A stretch of DNA of 50,058 nt. Source: Planctomycetota bacterium. GTDB lineage: Bacteria > Planctomycetota > Phycisphaerae > Tepidisphaerales > Tepidisphaeraceae. The notes beneath the pieces are model-generated. The model was not told where the DNA came from. It did not search any database and saw nothing but the letters and a program-made list of their open reading frames with translations. This document shows, piece by piece, positions 7,833 to 17,775 of this stretch. The stretch is from assembly GCA_026693085.1 (NCBI GenBank), contig JAPLNB010000158.1, positions 1 through 50,058 on the forward strand, in the 5' to 3' direction. Position numbers and translations under genes: made by a program. Position 1 is the first letter of the stretch. Each line of letters starts with the position of its first letter.

Positions 7833-9368
7833 TCACACACTCAATTCCCAACCCTTTCGATACTCGCGGACCAAGTACTTGTTCGCCTCCGGCAGGTTCG
7901 TGATCTTCATGTTCTCCGAGTTCCAGGCCAATCGCTTGCCGCCCAGTTGCAGAGAGATCGCGCCCAGGTTGAACGCTTCAGAGATCGGCCCGGCAAGCAG
8001 AAAATCCCCGTTCGTCGGCTCGCCTCCTTTGAATGCCCTCACCCATGCGGGGCTGTCGGCAGTCCGTTCCGGGCCGCGATCCTGTGGTGCCGACGCCGCG
8101 ACGCTTCTGCCACCCCAATACTCTCGCGACTTCCGCTGGGGGACGATGCGCGGACTCTCGCAGAGGAAATCCGCGAGAATCTTGCCCTTATCACCAACGA
8201 ACATCATCCCCTCCGCCGCCAACTCTCCATGGTCCTCTTCGACTTCCGCCGGCGTGGGCGGTTTCATTCCACCGTCATACCAGAACAGATCGATCGCCGG
8301 CCGATCTGCCTTGCCCGCAAACTTGAACCGAATCGTGCTCGCCATCGGGAACGAGTAGTCGTTCTTTATCTTCATGCTCACACCATCGACGATGGTGCAG
8401 ACATGGCTCGGCGTCGATTCAACCGCAATCGGAGCATCCAGGCCAAACTCGGCAAAAACCCGCCATAGGCTGTAATGCCCCATGTCCGCCACCGGCCCGC
8501 CACCGAACTCGTACCAGCCCCGGAAGACCGCGTGGGTGTAATGCGGGTGATAGGCCCGGTGCAGGGACGGCCCGAGCCACAAGTCCCAATCGAAATCCTT
8601 TGGCACGGGCGGCGTATCGGTCGGAATCGTCGCGTACTGCGGCCACACGGGCCGGTTCGACCAGTTGTGCACTTCTCGAAGAGTCCCGATCGCGCCATCC
8701 CTGATCCATTTCGCTGCGACCGCCACCTGTTCCCCCGAATCCGCCGGGATGAAGTGCGTCGCGACTTTGGTCTTCCTCGCCACATCGACGACCATCCTCG
8801 CCTCATGCACTCGATTCGCCAGCGGTTTATGCATCAGAACATGCTTTCCCTTTTTCATCGCCGCAATCGCCACCGTCGCATGCAGATGGTCCGGCGTCAT
8901 TACTTTCACCGCATCCACGCCCTTTTCCTTCTCCAGCAACTCGCGAAAATCCGTATACGATGCGCATCCCTTGAACGTGCCCGAAGCCGCTTTGTCCGCG
9001 TAATACAGTTGCACAATCTCCCGCCCGACGTCCCTGCCGCCGGGAGCGCCCTTCGTGCTCGCTCGCCACTGCGTCTTTCCCAGCCCCGCTGCAATCGTTG
9101 CTCGGACGCTTCCTTTCCCCCATTCCACATAGTCATCGCTGTCCTTATTGGGGTCACACACGGCAACCAGTTGGATGTCCGGTATCGGCAGCATCCTCAC
9201 CAGCTCCGTCAACCCCTGGGTGCCGCAGCCGATCAATGCAACGGTGATTTTCTCACTCGGGGCGACGGCGCCGGGTCCTCCGAGCACATGCCTCGGGACT
9301 ATGGTAAATGCCGCAGCGGATGCCGCGGAATACGCCAGGAACTTGCGACGATTAATCTGACGCGTCAT
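7833..9368 (-). CDS. Tat-exported Gfo/Idh/MocA family oxidoreductase
   Basis: A 511-residue NAD(P)-dependent sugar dehydrogenase-like protein. The N-terminus is a twin-arginine signal (NRRKFLAYSAASAAAFTIV, residues 6-24), so it is exported folded to the periplasm. The Rossmann domain follows with VALIGCGTQG (about residue 43). The EKP-type active-site motif of the family appears here as KHVLMHKPLANRVHEA, with His in place of Glu before the catalytic Lys-Pro. The C-terminal domain contains the GPSLHRAYHPHYTHAVFRGWYEFGGGPVADMGHY segment typical of the planctomycete subgroup. Substrate unknown. The next gene upstream on this strand encodes a Tat-exported sugar isomerase, 241 bases away, which suggests a shared carbohydrate pathway. 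The ATG at 9368 is supported by the signal peptide. Confidence 0.92.
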   Translation of the reverse strand: MTRQINRRKFLAYSAASAAAFTIVPRHVLGGPGAVAPSEKITVALIGCGTQGLTELVRMLPIPDIQLVAVCDPNKDSDDYVEWGKGSVRATIAAGLGKTQWRASTKGAPGGRDVGREIVQLYYADKAASGTFKGCASYTDFRELLEKEKGVDAVKVMTPDHLHATVAIAAMKKGKHVLMHKPLANRVHEARMVVDVARKTKVATHFIPADSGEQVAVAAKWIRDGAIGTLREVHNWSNRPVWPQYATIPTDTPPVPKDFDWDLWLGPSLHRAYHPHYTHAVFRGWYEFGGGPVADMGHYSLWRVFAEFGLDAPIAVESTPSHVCTIVDGVSMKIKNDYSFPMASTIRFKFAGKADRPAIDLFWYDGGMKPPTPAEVEEDHGELAAEGMMFVGDKGKILADFLCESPRIVPQRKSREYWGGRSVAASAPQDRGPERTADSPAWVRAFKGGEPTNGDFLLAGPISEAFNLGAISLQLGGKRLAWNSENMKITNLPEANKYLVREYRKGWELSV

Positions 9369-9609
9369 GATTCACCTCGTCGAAATGCGTTACCACATCG
9401 GATACTCACTCTGGATCATCAGGCCCAGTGCATCAGCAATATCGTACCACCGCTGGCGCCGGAAAGGGGTAGGGCGACGAACGGGATTTCATTGCATATC
9501 GACACACAATCGTTGCGGCGTCAGGGTGTGTCAGCGCCCATAGGCGCCTTCATGGAAAACAGGAGCCGCTTCGAAGCCTGTTTTTGTCGGATCGAGGTTT
9601 TGCGGGGTT

Positions 9610-10560
9610 TCAGGCGAGCAGTCCCTTGAGGAGGGCGATGCTGCGCTTGGCCTGGTCGATGGTGCCGCATTCGACGGAGAAGACGATATCCTGCTTGGCG
9701 CCTTTTTTGACGATGTCGATGACTTTTTTCCAGTCGATGACGCCGTCGCCGCAGGCGCAGCCGACGGGGGTCCCGGTGACTTTGCCGCGTTCCTTATCGC
9801 TCTGTTGGACGGAGATGTCCTTGGCGTGGAGGTGGACGAGGCGACCGACGACGCTTTCGAGCCAGTTGTAGGGATCTTGGCCGGCGAGGTAGGAGTTGCC
9901 GGTGTCGAAGTTGATGCCGATGGCGGGGCTGTCGACGAGGCGGCTGATGCGGTCGAGGCCCATGGGGAGTTTGCTGTATTGCTGGTGGGGTTCGATACCG
10001 ATCTTGATGCCGCGGGGCTCGGCGAGGTAGGAGGCTTCTCGGAGCGTGTATTTCATGAGGACGAAATCTTCGTTTTCGGTGGTCCAGGAGGGTTTGGGGC
10101 CTTCGTCGGTGTTGATGACAGGCGCGCCGCATTCGGCGGCGAAACGGACGGCCTGCTTAAGATACTCGGTGCCGATTTCGGGTTTGCAGAGGGGGGTGTG
10201 CGCGGAGAGGCCAGAGAGTTTGATGCCAGCCTTCTGGCAGGCGCGTTTGATGCGATAGGGGTCGTCGAGCATGGAGACGCTGTGGAAGTAGCCTGCTTCG
10301 GAGAGGAGCTCGCGGCCCCAGTGAACCATAGGCTCGCAATACTCGTAGCCGAGTTCGGCGGCTTTGTCGACGCCCCATTCAAACGACTTGTCATCGTGGC
10401 GGACGAATTCCATGTTGACGCCGATGGATACCTTGGCCATACGCTGTCCTTTCTGCTGGTCTGATACCGCTGCGGTGAGAATTGCTGGGGCGGCGAGCAA
10501 AGCGCTCGCTGCCGCTGCTCCCTTGAGCAGATCCCGACGAGTTGGTGATGCGTGGTCCAA
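9610..10560 (-). CDS. Sugar phosphate isomerase/epimerase, TIM-barrel, Tat signal
   Basis: A 316-residue xylose-isomerase-like TIM-barrel protein. The start is TTG at 10560, five bases after a perfect AGGAGG. It gives a twin-arginine signal (TRRDLLKGAAAASALLAAPAIL). The barrel follows with IGVNMEFVRHDDKSFEWG, GLSAHTPL, PVINTDEG, IGIEPHQQ, INFDTGNSYLAGQDP and LHAKDI. The Glu, Asp and His residues in these strands are the usual metal ligands. A second possible start, ATG 10440 (MAKVSIGV), has its own AGGA eight bases upstream and would give a cytoplasmic form without the signal. The gene lies between the Gfo/Idh oxidoreductase and the beta-helix protein, all on the minus strand. Confidence 0.88.
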   Translation of the reverse strand: MDHASPTRRDLLKGAAAASALLAAPAILTAAVSDQQKGQRMAKVSIGVNMEFVRHDDKSFEWGVDKAAELGYEYCEPMVHWGRELLSEAGYFHSVSMLDDPYRIKRACQKAGIKLSGLSAHTPLCKPEIGTEYLKQAVRFAAECGAPVINTDEGPKPSWTTENEDFVLMKYTLREASYLAEPRGIKIGIEPHQQYSKLPMGLDRISRLVDSPAIGINFDTGNSYLAGQDPYNWLESVVGRLVHLHAKDISVQQSDKERGKVTGTPVGCACGDGVIDWKKVIDIVKKGAKQDIVFSVECGTIDQAKRSIALLKGLLA

Positions 10561-10600
10561 TGCTGCCTCCTGATTCGGATTATCGAGTATGCCATTATGG

Positions 10601-12880
10601 TCAGTTGCGGCCCGGCATCAATCCCAGAATTTCGACGGCGGTGGCGGCTGCGCCGCTGGTGACGATGATGCGACGAATCCGGACATTTGTGCAACCTGGC
10701 GGGAGATCGTCCTGCGGCAGCCAGACGCGGTTCTGGCGAAGCGGCGCGAGCATTTTGAGGACGAATGCATCATCGGCCTGGCCGGAGTCATCCAGTGTTG
10801 CCGATCCCTTGGGCAGATGTTTTCCGGAGTTCAGGTTGGACAGGGCGATGGCTGCGTGAGCGGGCGGAATGGCGTGGTTGCGCAGGACTTTGTCGGTGGT
10901 GACGCCTGGCTCGTTGACCCAGAACATGTTGCCCATGGCCAGGAGGTTGCAGTTGGAGCCATCGCCGGAGATGTCAATCCGGCCGGTGGCGGGGGTGTCC
11001 ACGGGCAGCATGAAGCTGGTCAGGAGCGTGAGATTGCCTTGGAATCCGTTGAGTGAGAACAGGGGCACTTCGGGCGAGGTTTTGCAGGAGAATCGGGTGG
11101 CGTCGATGGAGAGTATGCCGGAGTCGGCGAGGCTTACCGCCTGGGGTTCGTTGGCGCTGACCTCGTGGTAGATTCCGCGGACGACGAGTTGTGCGCCGTT
11201 GGCGACGGCGTAGTGGCGAATGGAAGATCCGGTGGCTCCGGTGAGGATGGACAGTTGTCCGGGCGAGTTCCTGCGGGCTTGGCGGTCCGGGCCGCCGGTG
11301 GCCTGTGCCCACACGCCGCAGCCGCCGCCCTGGAGGCAGCGAAACAGGAGATCGGTGTGATCGACTGCATTGAGGTGCACGCCAATGCCTTTTGAATTGC
11401 CGGCGGCGTTAACGTTGAGTTGGTCGGCGAAGATTCGGCCGCCGTTCTGGTCGCAGGCTTCGATGCGTAGAGCGGTTGCGCCTGGGGCGTGGAGGTTGAG
11501 GTCGCGGAGGGAGGCGAGACTGGGGCCTTGCAGCGTGAGCATGGGTTGTGATTGGGGGCCGGCCCACTCCAATACGGTGGCTGTTTCACCGGCTCCGTCG
11601 CCGACGATCTGGACATCGACGGCGGGGGGGACTGTTAGGGTGCGATCGAGCTTGTATCGGCCGACGGGGAGGTGAACGACCGGACGTTGACCCTTGAGTT
11701 TGGCCGCCTGGTCGATGGCTGCCTGGATGGCGTCGGCATTGGCGCCGGCGGTCAGTTCGATCCGTGGACGGGCGACTTTGGGGGGAGTGGGCGGCAGTTT
11801 GGGGATTGTCGTGTCGATGGAATTGCGGTCGACGACCTTTTCATCGATTCGGCGGAACCGGCCATTGGGCACGACGGCGTCGCTGACGGTGTAGGTGTTG
11901 CCCACGAGCGCCTGATCGCCCCAGGTGAGGATGACGGGTGGTTTGGCGTTGCCGTCGCGGTTGCGGATGACGTTGTCGGCCAGGAGATAGGGTCCGGCGT
12001 TGCCGAGGCGGATGGAGAAATCGCCGGTGCAGTCGATGATTCGGTTTCCGGTGATGGAGGTGGGCGATCCCCAGGAGTGACCGCCGGACCAGTCCATGAA
12101 GCACTTGGAGCCGATGGAGAAGTTGTTGACGAACGAGAAGGTCATGAGGTTGGCGGAGGCGATGTCCATCTTTGTGGAGCGGAGGAAGACGCAGTGCCAG
12201 GCGTGGAAGTTGCCGGCGCCGTTGTACAGGCCATAGGCGCAGTCTTCGAAGAGACAGTACCAGGCCCAGATGTCGAGCGAGTTGAAGTTGTTGGTGCGGA
12301 TTCCGGCGCCGGAGCAGCGTCGGAAAGTGCAGCGGAGGACCTCGTTCTCGGCCTGGCCGTTGTCGCCGGTGGCCATGGCCAAGCCATCGACGACGTTTTG
12401 GAAGACCATGTCGGAGGTTTCGTTGTAGGTGGAGAATCCCCCGCCGTAGGCCAGTGCGATCTTTGCTTTGGCGGCCCCGTCCAGCGTCAGGCGGCTGATT
12501 TTGGAGTACCAGGCGTCATAGAGAAACATAGTCTGCGCCTCGGGTCCATCCCAGAGGATGATGGTATTGGCGGGGTCTTCGCCGACGATTGCGATGCCCA
12601 TGCAGTCTGTGTGGGCTTGTCGCCTGGTGCCGATGGTTTTGGTGATGCGGTAGGTTCCGGCGGGGAAGTAGAGCACGTGCGACTGCGGGTGGAGGCGAAG
12701 ATCATCCAGGGCTTTCTGGATTGCGGGGGTGTCGTCGGCTTTGCCGTCGCCGACGGCGCCGTAGTCGGTTTTGACGTTCTTCCAGCTTGGGAAAGGGCCG
12801 ACAAACTCATCGGCCGAAGCGGCCCAAGCCGCGTGCATCCAGATCATTCCCAGCAATGCAATCATGAAGCGTGGCAACAT
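10601..12880 (-). CDS. Secreted pectate-lyase-fold (right-handed beta-helix) protein
   Basis: A 759-residue exported protein. A signal peptide (MLPRFMIALLGMIWMHAAWAASA) is followed by WKNVKTDYGAVGDGKADDTPAIQKALDDL, the signature opening of the pectate-lyase-superfamily/GH28-like fold. Then come YFPAGTYRITKTI and a parallel beta-helix. A second copy starts near residue 370, where DAIQAAIDQAA and VHLPVGRYKLDRTLTVPP repeat the pattern, so the protein holds two beta-helix domains. It probably cleaves or binds an acidic polysaccharide; catalytic residues cannot be fixed by eye. ATG 12880 is chosen because GGAG lies seven bases upstream and it starts the signal peptide; the frame stays open to 12961. 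It is 40 bases upstream of the isomerase gene, so they form a probable operon. Confidence 0.85.
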   Translation of the reverse strand: MLPRFMIALLGMIWMHAAWAASADEFVGPFPSWKNVKTDYGAVGDGKADDTPAIQKALDDLRLHPQSHVLYFPAGTYRITKTIGTRRQAHTDCMGIAIVGEDPANTIILWDGPEAQTMFLYDAWYSKISRLTLDGAAKAKIALAYGGGFSTYNETSDMVFQNVVDGLAMATGDNGQAENEVLRCTFRRCSGAGIRTNNFNSLDIWAWYCLFEDCAYGLYNGAGNFHAWHCVFLRSTKMDIASANLMTFSFVNNFSIGSKCFMDWSGGHSWGSPTSITGNRIIDCTGDFSIRLGNAGPYLLADNVIRNRDGNAKPPVILTWGDQALVGNTYTVSDAVVPNGRFRRIDEKVVDRNSIDTTIPKLPPTPPKVARPRIELTAGANADAIQAAIDQAAKLKGQRPVVHLPVGRYKLDRTLTVPPAVDVQIVGDGAGETATVLEWAGPQSQPMLTLQGPSLASLRDLNLHAPGATALRIEACDQNGGRIFADQLNVNAAGNSKGIGVHLNAVDHTDLLFRCLQGGGCGVWAQATGGPDRQARRNSPGQLSILTGATGSSIRHYAVANGAQLVVRGIYHEVSANEPQAVSLADSGILSIDATRFSCKTSPEVPLFSLNGFQGNLTLLTSFMLPVDTPATGRIDISGDGSNCNLLAMGNMFWVNEPGVTTDKVLRNHAIPPAHAAIALSNLNSGKHLPKGSATLDDSGQADDAFVLKMLAPLRQNRVWLPQDDLPPGCTNVRIRRIIVTSGAAATAVEILGLMPGRN

Positions 12881-13060
12881 GCGATTTCTCCGAGTGCGGT
12901 GGTTGCGCCAAAGCGAGCCGCCGCCGGCGGGTTCAGTGACGCTACGGCTGTGCCTGGGCAAGTGTCAGTGTACTATACCGCAGGAACGGTTTGGCGATGA
13001 TTGTCGGGAGCAGGCATATTGCCGATTGTGAACCCGTGATCGCAGAGCAGGAGGATCGTG

Positions 13061-13972
13061 ATGAGACAGCGGTTGCATTGGGTGATGGCACTCTCGCTGG
13101 CGATGTGGTGCGTTGGGGCTCAGGTGGAGGTTCAGTCGGGGTTGGCGGCGAAGTATGCGGAAGATGCGGGGATTGAGAAGGATGCGGCGGTACTATTTTC
13201 AGAGGATTTCGAGTCGGGGGATTTGAAGAAGTGGGAGGATCAGAAAGGGCCGGTCGCGCTGACGCAGGAGGATCCGCATGCGGGGAAGGCGTGCGTGGCC
13301 ATGCCGATGACTCGCGGGAAGGACAGGGGGGGGCACCTGATCAAGTGGTTCATGCCTGGGGCGGAGGCGGTTTATGTGCGGTTCTATGTGAAGTTTTCAG
13401 CGGATTACCAGTATGCGCATCATTTTGTGTGGCTGGGGGCGAACCCGCGGAATAACCGATGGCACGCATTTGGCAAGGCGGGACTGAAGCCGGACGGGAC
13501 GTATTTTTCGACGGGCATGGAGCCATGGTTTGCGTGGGGCAAGAATTCGCCGCCGGGGGAGGTGAGTTTTTACAGCTATTACATGGACATGGAGATGGAC
13601 GCGAAGATGAACAAGTACTGGGGGAACAGTTTTTTCCCGCCGGGGCCGGGCAAGGGGAAGGCGGCGGGTGCGCAGCGCGTGATCCCGTCGCTGGGGAGGT
13701 GGCAATGCTGGGAGTTTATGATGCAGGCGAACTCGGCGTCGGACAAAGCGGATGGGAAGCAGGCGATGTGGGTGGATGACAAATTGGCGGGCGAATTCAC
13801 GGGCATTCGCTGGCGGAAGGACATGGAGCTGAAGATCAACACGCTGTGGATGGAGCACTACGGGTACGACGACGGCGATCCTACGAGGCCGTTCTGGAAG
13901 GACCGGCAGACGGTGTGGTTTGACGATATTGTCGTGGCCAAGCAGTACATTGGGCCGATGCGGGGGAGATGA
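13061..13972 (+). CDS. Secreted lectin-fold polysaccharide lyase-like protein
   Basis: A 303-residue exported protein with a signal peptide (RQRLHWVMALSLAMWCVGAQ) followed by a probable concanavalin-A-like beta-sandwich. The opening AVLFSEDFESGDLKKWEDQ, the strand YVRFYVKFSADYQYAHHFVWLG, the W-rich middle and the closing QTVWFDDIVVAKQYIGP are the pattern of polysaccharide-lyase or glucanase-like lectin domains in planctomycetes. Catalytic residues were not identified and the substrate is unknown. The start is ATG 13061 with AGGAGG six bases upstream; a GTG directly before it is also in frame. It is divergent from the pectate-lyase-fold gene and ends 16 bases from the convergent leucine-rich-repeat gene. 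Confidence 0.72.
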   Translation: MRQRLHWVMALSLAMWCVGAQVEVQSGLAAKYAEDAGIEKDAAVLFSEDFESGDLKKWEDQKGPVALTQEDPHAGKACVAMPMTRGKDRGGHLIKWFMPGAEAVYVRFYVKFSADYQYAHHFVWLGANPRNNRWHAFGKAGLKPDGTYFSTGMEPWFAWGKNSPPGEVSFYSYYMDMEMDAKMNKYWGNSFFPPGPGKGKAAGAQRVIPSLGRWQCWEFMMQANSASDKADGKQAMWVDDKLAGEFTGIRWRKDMELKINTLWMEHYGYDDGDPTRPFWKDRQTVWFDDIVVAKQYIGPMRGR

Positions 13973-13988
13973 TGATGCGGCCGGGACT

Positions 13989-16328
13989 CTATAGCAGCGG
14001 CAGGGGCCGGAACAAATCCGCCAGGATGCCGTCTTGGTGAGATTGGCTTGGCGGCCGCCGGATGACGGTATCGGCGCGTGCGAGCGAGCCGTCCAAGAGG
14101 GCAGACGCGGTGCCGTCTTGGCCGATGAATGCGCTATCGACCATGAAATGGTCATCGGCGTTAATGCTGTCGTCGTAGTTGAAGTCGCCGTTGTAGTAGC
14201 CTTTCGCCTGCGTGGTGAAGCCGCAGTCGATCAGGAAGTAATCATCCGCATTGACCACGCCGTCAAGGTTTGCATCGCCCTGCCAAGCGAGCTTGATGAT
14301 GATGTCGTTGGTGGTGATGGGGATGCCGTCCAGCTCGGGGAAGGTGGTGTAGAGCGGTCCAGTGCCATCCATCTTGTCGTTGATGAGGCAGGCGAGAGTG
14401 GTAAAGGGGGTGAATTGGGCGGCGGAACTGGTGATTCCGTTGCCGTTCCAGTCGCCGTTGCCGCGGGCGGAGCGGATCAGGGCAGTCAAGTGGTTGACGA
14501 CAGCCTCGCGATTCTGGCGGCCGCTGACGACCACGCTGTTGTCGCCGAGGTCCAGCGTGGCGTCGTTGCTGACTGTCAGCGAGCCGACGTTGAGGACCGC
14601 GGCGGTGCCTGGGATCACGTTCACTGCAGCCGATCCAGCGAGAGTGAGCGAGCCGAGGCTGCCAGTTGAGAGTTGAACGGCCTGGATGTTGGTGTAGGAA
14701 ATGATGTCGGAGCCGACAGTAACCTGATTGCCGCTGATGCGGACGTCCGGGTTGTCGTGCAGGCCGAGCAGGAGCAGGACGTTTCCGGCGGTGGTGTTGT
14801 GGGATCCGCCGTCGATGGACAGACCGCCGGCGGGGATGGGGCTGTATTTCGAGAAGTCGAGGATGACGATGTCGTCGCCAGCCGAGGAATTGATACGGAT
14901 GGTGGAGAGGGTATTCAGGTCGCGGGTGGCGATCGCATCGCCGGTGCCATCGGCGGTGGCATAGACATTGACTTCGAGGCCGTCGCGCGAGACATAGGTG
15001 ATGTCGTTGGCGGGCGTGTCGGCAATGACCAGCGGCGCGTTCTGGGGATCACCGGTGACATCGACGTTGGCTGCCAGGAGTGTGTCGATGATCCGCGCGG
15101 CCGGGGCGCCATCGCTGATGTCCAGGCCGTTGTGCGAGAGGTCGAGCGAAGACAGATTCGTCAGGTCGGACAGAGGGCCGATGTCGGTGATGAGGTTGTA
15201 GCCGAGGTAGAGTGTCTGCAAGTGTGTCAGGGTGGCGAGTGAAGCGATGTCGCTGATCCAGTTCGAGTGGAAATACAGCTCGGTGAGCTTCGTCAAGCGG
15301 GCGAGGGGGCTGATGTCGGTGATCTGGTTTGAGAAAAGGTCGATGTCCTGCAAGTTTGTGAGGGTCGCCAGGGGGCTGATATCGCTGATGCGGTTGGAGC
15401 CGAGGTGCAGATGCTGTAGCGAGGCAAGGGTTGCCAAGGGGCGGATGTCGCTGACGGCGTTGCTGTAGAGGCCGAGTTCGTCCAGGTTCGTGAGGCTGCT
15501 GACAAAGGTGATGTCGGTGATCGCGCAGTGCGAGATGTCGAGGTAAACCAGGTTGGTCAGACCGGCCAGAGAGCTGGGATTGGCGATGTTGTTCCATGCG
15601 AGGTCGAGATGATCGAGCTTTGTCAGGCCGGTCAAGGGGATGACGTTCCGGACGTCGTTGTCGAATAGGTGAAGCTCGGTCAGGTTTGCCAGGCTGGCTA
15701 TGGGGTGGATATCAGCGACGAGGTTGCTGTCCAGGTCAAGTGCCGTCAGGTTCACCAAACCGGCCAGCGGGGCAATGTTCTCAATGTAGTTGTCGTTGAT
15801 ATCGAGGTGTTGGATGTTGGTCAGGCTGGAAAGGAAACCGAGGTCGTCGAGTCCAATGCCCGCCAGAGAAAGCTACTGCAACGCGGTGAGGTTCGGCAGG
15901 GCATGCAGATCGTCCAGCGGGTTGAAGCTGAGGTGGAGCGACCGGAGTCCGATCAGCTTCGCCAGTGGGCTGATGTCGGCGATGTCGTTTGCGGAGAGAT
16001 CCAGCCAATGCAGATTGGTGGCGTATTCCAAGCCCGCCAGATTTTTGATATTGCTCTCGGATGCGTCGAGGGATGTCAGCGACCCAAGTTCGGTGTCCGT
16101 GATCGGGCCGGTGGGCTTGTTCAGAGCTTGGCGGATGATGGTTTGAAGATTCAGATCGGGGATGAGGTCATGGGCGGCGGACAGGTCGGTGGCCAGGAGC
16201 AACCGCGGCTCGAGCATCTCGAAGAGAAGCCAAGGGTTGTCGCTCGCAACGGTCCGTGCGAGAAGAAATCGTCGGCGAGGGCGCATATCCTGCACTCCGA
16301 TTGCCGATGAAAAGAGTTCCAGAGACAT
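13989..16328 (-). pseudogene. Leucine-rich-repeat surface protein split by an in-frame TAG
   Basis: One gene in a single frame, interrupted by a TAG at 15873-15875. The upstream part (152 codons from ATG 16328, good GGAGGA site seven bases before) has the planctomycete LEPR-XLL export signal (FEMLEPRLLLATD) and the first internalin-like leucine-rich repeats. After the stop the same frame continues for 627 codons with about ten more 22-residue repeats (SPLATLTNLQDIDLFSNQITDI pattern) and a beta-rich region. Then come a GNGDWNGNGITSSAA module and a two-part dockerin-like domain (GDANLDGVVNADDYFLID and GDFNYDDSINADDHFMVD). The stop falls between NLTALQ and LSLAG, where an intact repeat needs one residue, so a single base change explains it. 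Restored length is about 779 residues. Either a true nonsense mutation or a sequencing error. Confidence 0.85.
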
Positions 16329-16653
16329 GTTCTCTCCTCCATCAGACCGCTGACGACGCAGGTAGACATGCGTTACTGCTGCACCTGCTCAGCACTCACA
16401 GATCGCCTGATCCAACAGCCAAGCCCACCGTTCAGGCGAATGCCGCCATGATGGCGGCGAATATGAACTGTGGTTTATATCATGCTTCGCGGGAGACAAC
16501 AACCTCCACGGACAAGCTATGGTTGCACATGCCAGTGATGATCCCTGGCCGTAGACATACCTGCCGCTTGCCGTTAAACACTCTGAGTGTGCGCCTCGAA
16601 CAGGACCGGCCCGCGGCGATGCCTGTGGACCTGCCATTTGGAACGCTGGATGA
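16329..16653. other. Divergent promoter region, leucine-rich-repeat gene / rlmN
   Basis: About 325 bases between two divergent genes. It should contain both promoters. No coding sequence, repeat or convincing -35/-10 pair was recognised. Confidence 0.35.
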
Positions 16654-17775
16654 ATGAGCCACGCTATGGAACAGCCTGCCCGGAACGCTCAAACGCGATC
16701 TTCGTTTCAGGGGCCACCGGCTCTGAGCGACTACGACGCCGATGCGCTGGCTGCGCAATTTGCAGGCTGGGGTTGTAAAGCCACGCACGCGGCTCGGCTG
16801 CTGCATGCGTTTTACCTTGGCGGGGGGCAGGTTGACCTGGCTGCGCTCCGGCTGGGCAAATCTGTTGAATCGCATCTGGGGCACGACATTCTGTTGCGTC
16901 AATCACACCTCATCACTCGCAGCAGCAGTGTTGACGGAACCGAGAAGCTGCTTGTCGGGTTTGGGCGCGGCGGCGCGGTCGAATCGGTGCTTATGCCGGC
17001 TCATGAGCCTGCGCGCGCGGCGGGGTGCATTTCTTCACAGATCGGCTGCGCGATGCGGTGCGACTTCTGTGCCTCAACGCGCGGCGGACTGAAGCGCAAC
17101 CTCGATGCGGGCGAAATGGTGGAGCAGTTCCTCCACCTGCGGCACTTGGCCCAGTCACAGAACCGCCGGCTGTCGACGATTGTTCTCATGGGAATGGGCG
17201 AGCCGATGCACAACCTCGGGAATGTGATGACGGCCATCCGGCGGATTGCCGCGCCCGGCATGGGAGCGTTGGGTGGGCGACAGATCACTGTTTCTACCGT
17301 CGGCATCGTGCCGGGGATGGACGAACTGGCCGCGGCGGATCTCAACGTGCACCTGGCGGTGTCGCTGCATGCGGCCGACGACGTCACACGCAGCCGGATC
17401 GTGCCGATGAACCGGCGTTACGATGTTGGCCAGATCATCGCCGCCGCGCGGCGATTCAGCGAGCACACGGGGCGGATCGTCACGATCGAGTACTGCTTGC
17501 TGAAGGACGTCAATGACTCGGACGGTCAGGCGCAGTTGCTGGCGGATCTGCTGCAGGGGTTTCGCACGCACGTGAACCTGATCCCCTACAACCCGATCGG
17601 CGTGGCACTTAGCGGCGCGGTATATGCCACCCCGGACGCGTCGCGGATCCAGGCTTTTTACGGTATTCTGGTCGGCCGGGGGGTGGTGGTCCACGTGCGA
17701 TTGCCTCGCGGGCATGACGTCAACGCCGCGTGTGGGCAGTTGCGGCAGAGCGTACGGGACGATCGAAGCGTCTGA
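16654..17775 (+). CDS. rlmN: 23S rRNA/tRNA adenine-C2 methyltransferase (radical SAM)
   Basis: A 373-residue RlmN-type enzyme that methylates C2 of A2503 in 23S rRNA and A37 in some tRNAs. The radical SAM cluster motif is CAMRCDFC (about residues 131-138). Upstream is the GTEKLLVGFG strand; downstream are the SAM-binding VLMGMGEPMHNLGNV and the TVSTVGIVPGM segment. The methyl-carrying C-terminal cysteine is in AACGQLR (about residue 360). All the cysteines needed for the methylene-transfer mechanism are therefore present. The N-terminal extension before LSDYDADALAAQF is unconserved, so an ATG at 16666 is also possible. The sequence before the start has no strong ribosome-binding site. Confidence 0.94.
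   Translation: MSHAMEQPARNAQTRSSFQGPPALSDYDADALAAQFAGWGCKATHAARLLHAFYLGGGQVDLAALRLGKSVESHLGHDILLRQSHLITRSSSVDGTEKLLVGFGRGGAVESVLMPAHEPARAAGCISSQIGCAMRCDFCASTRGGLKRNLDAGEMVEQFLHLRHLAQSQNRRLSTIVLMGMGEPMHNLGNVMTAIRRIAAPGMGALGGRQITVSTVGIVPGMDELAAADLNVHLAVSLHAADDVTRSRIVPMNRRYDVGQIIAAARRFSEHTGRIVTIEYCLLKDVNDSDGQAQLLADLLQGFRTHVNLIPYNPIGVALSGAVYATPDASRIQAFYGILVGRGVVVHVRLPRGHDVNAACGQLRQSVRDDRSV

Noticed and set aside
11672..13000. 442-codon plus-strand frame opposite the beta-helix gene
   Set aside because: Antisense of a recognised secreted protein; composition (Gly/Val/Asp/Glu) is that of a shadow frame.
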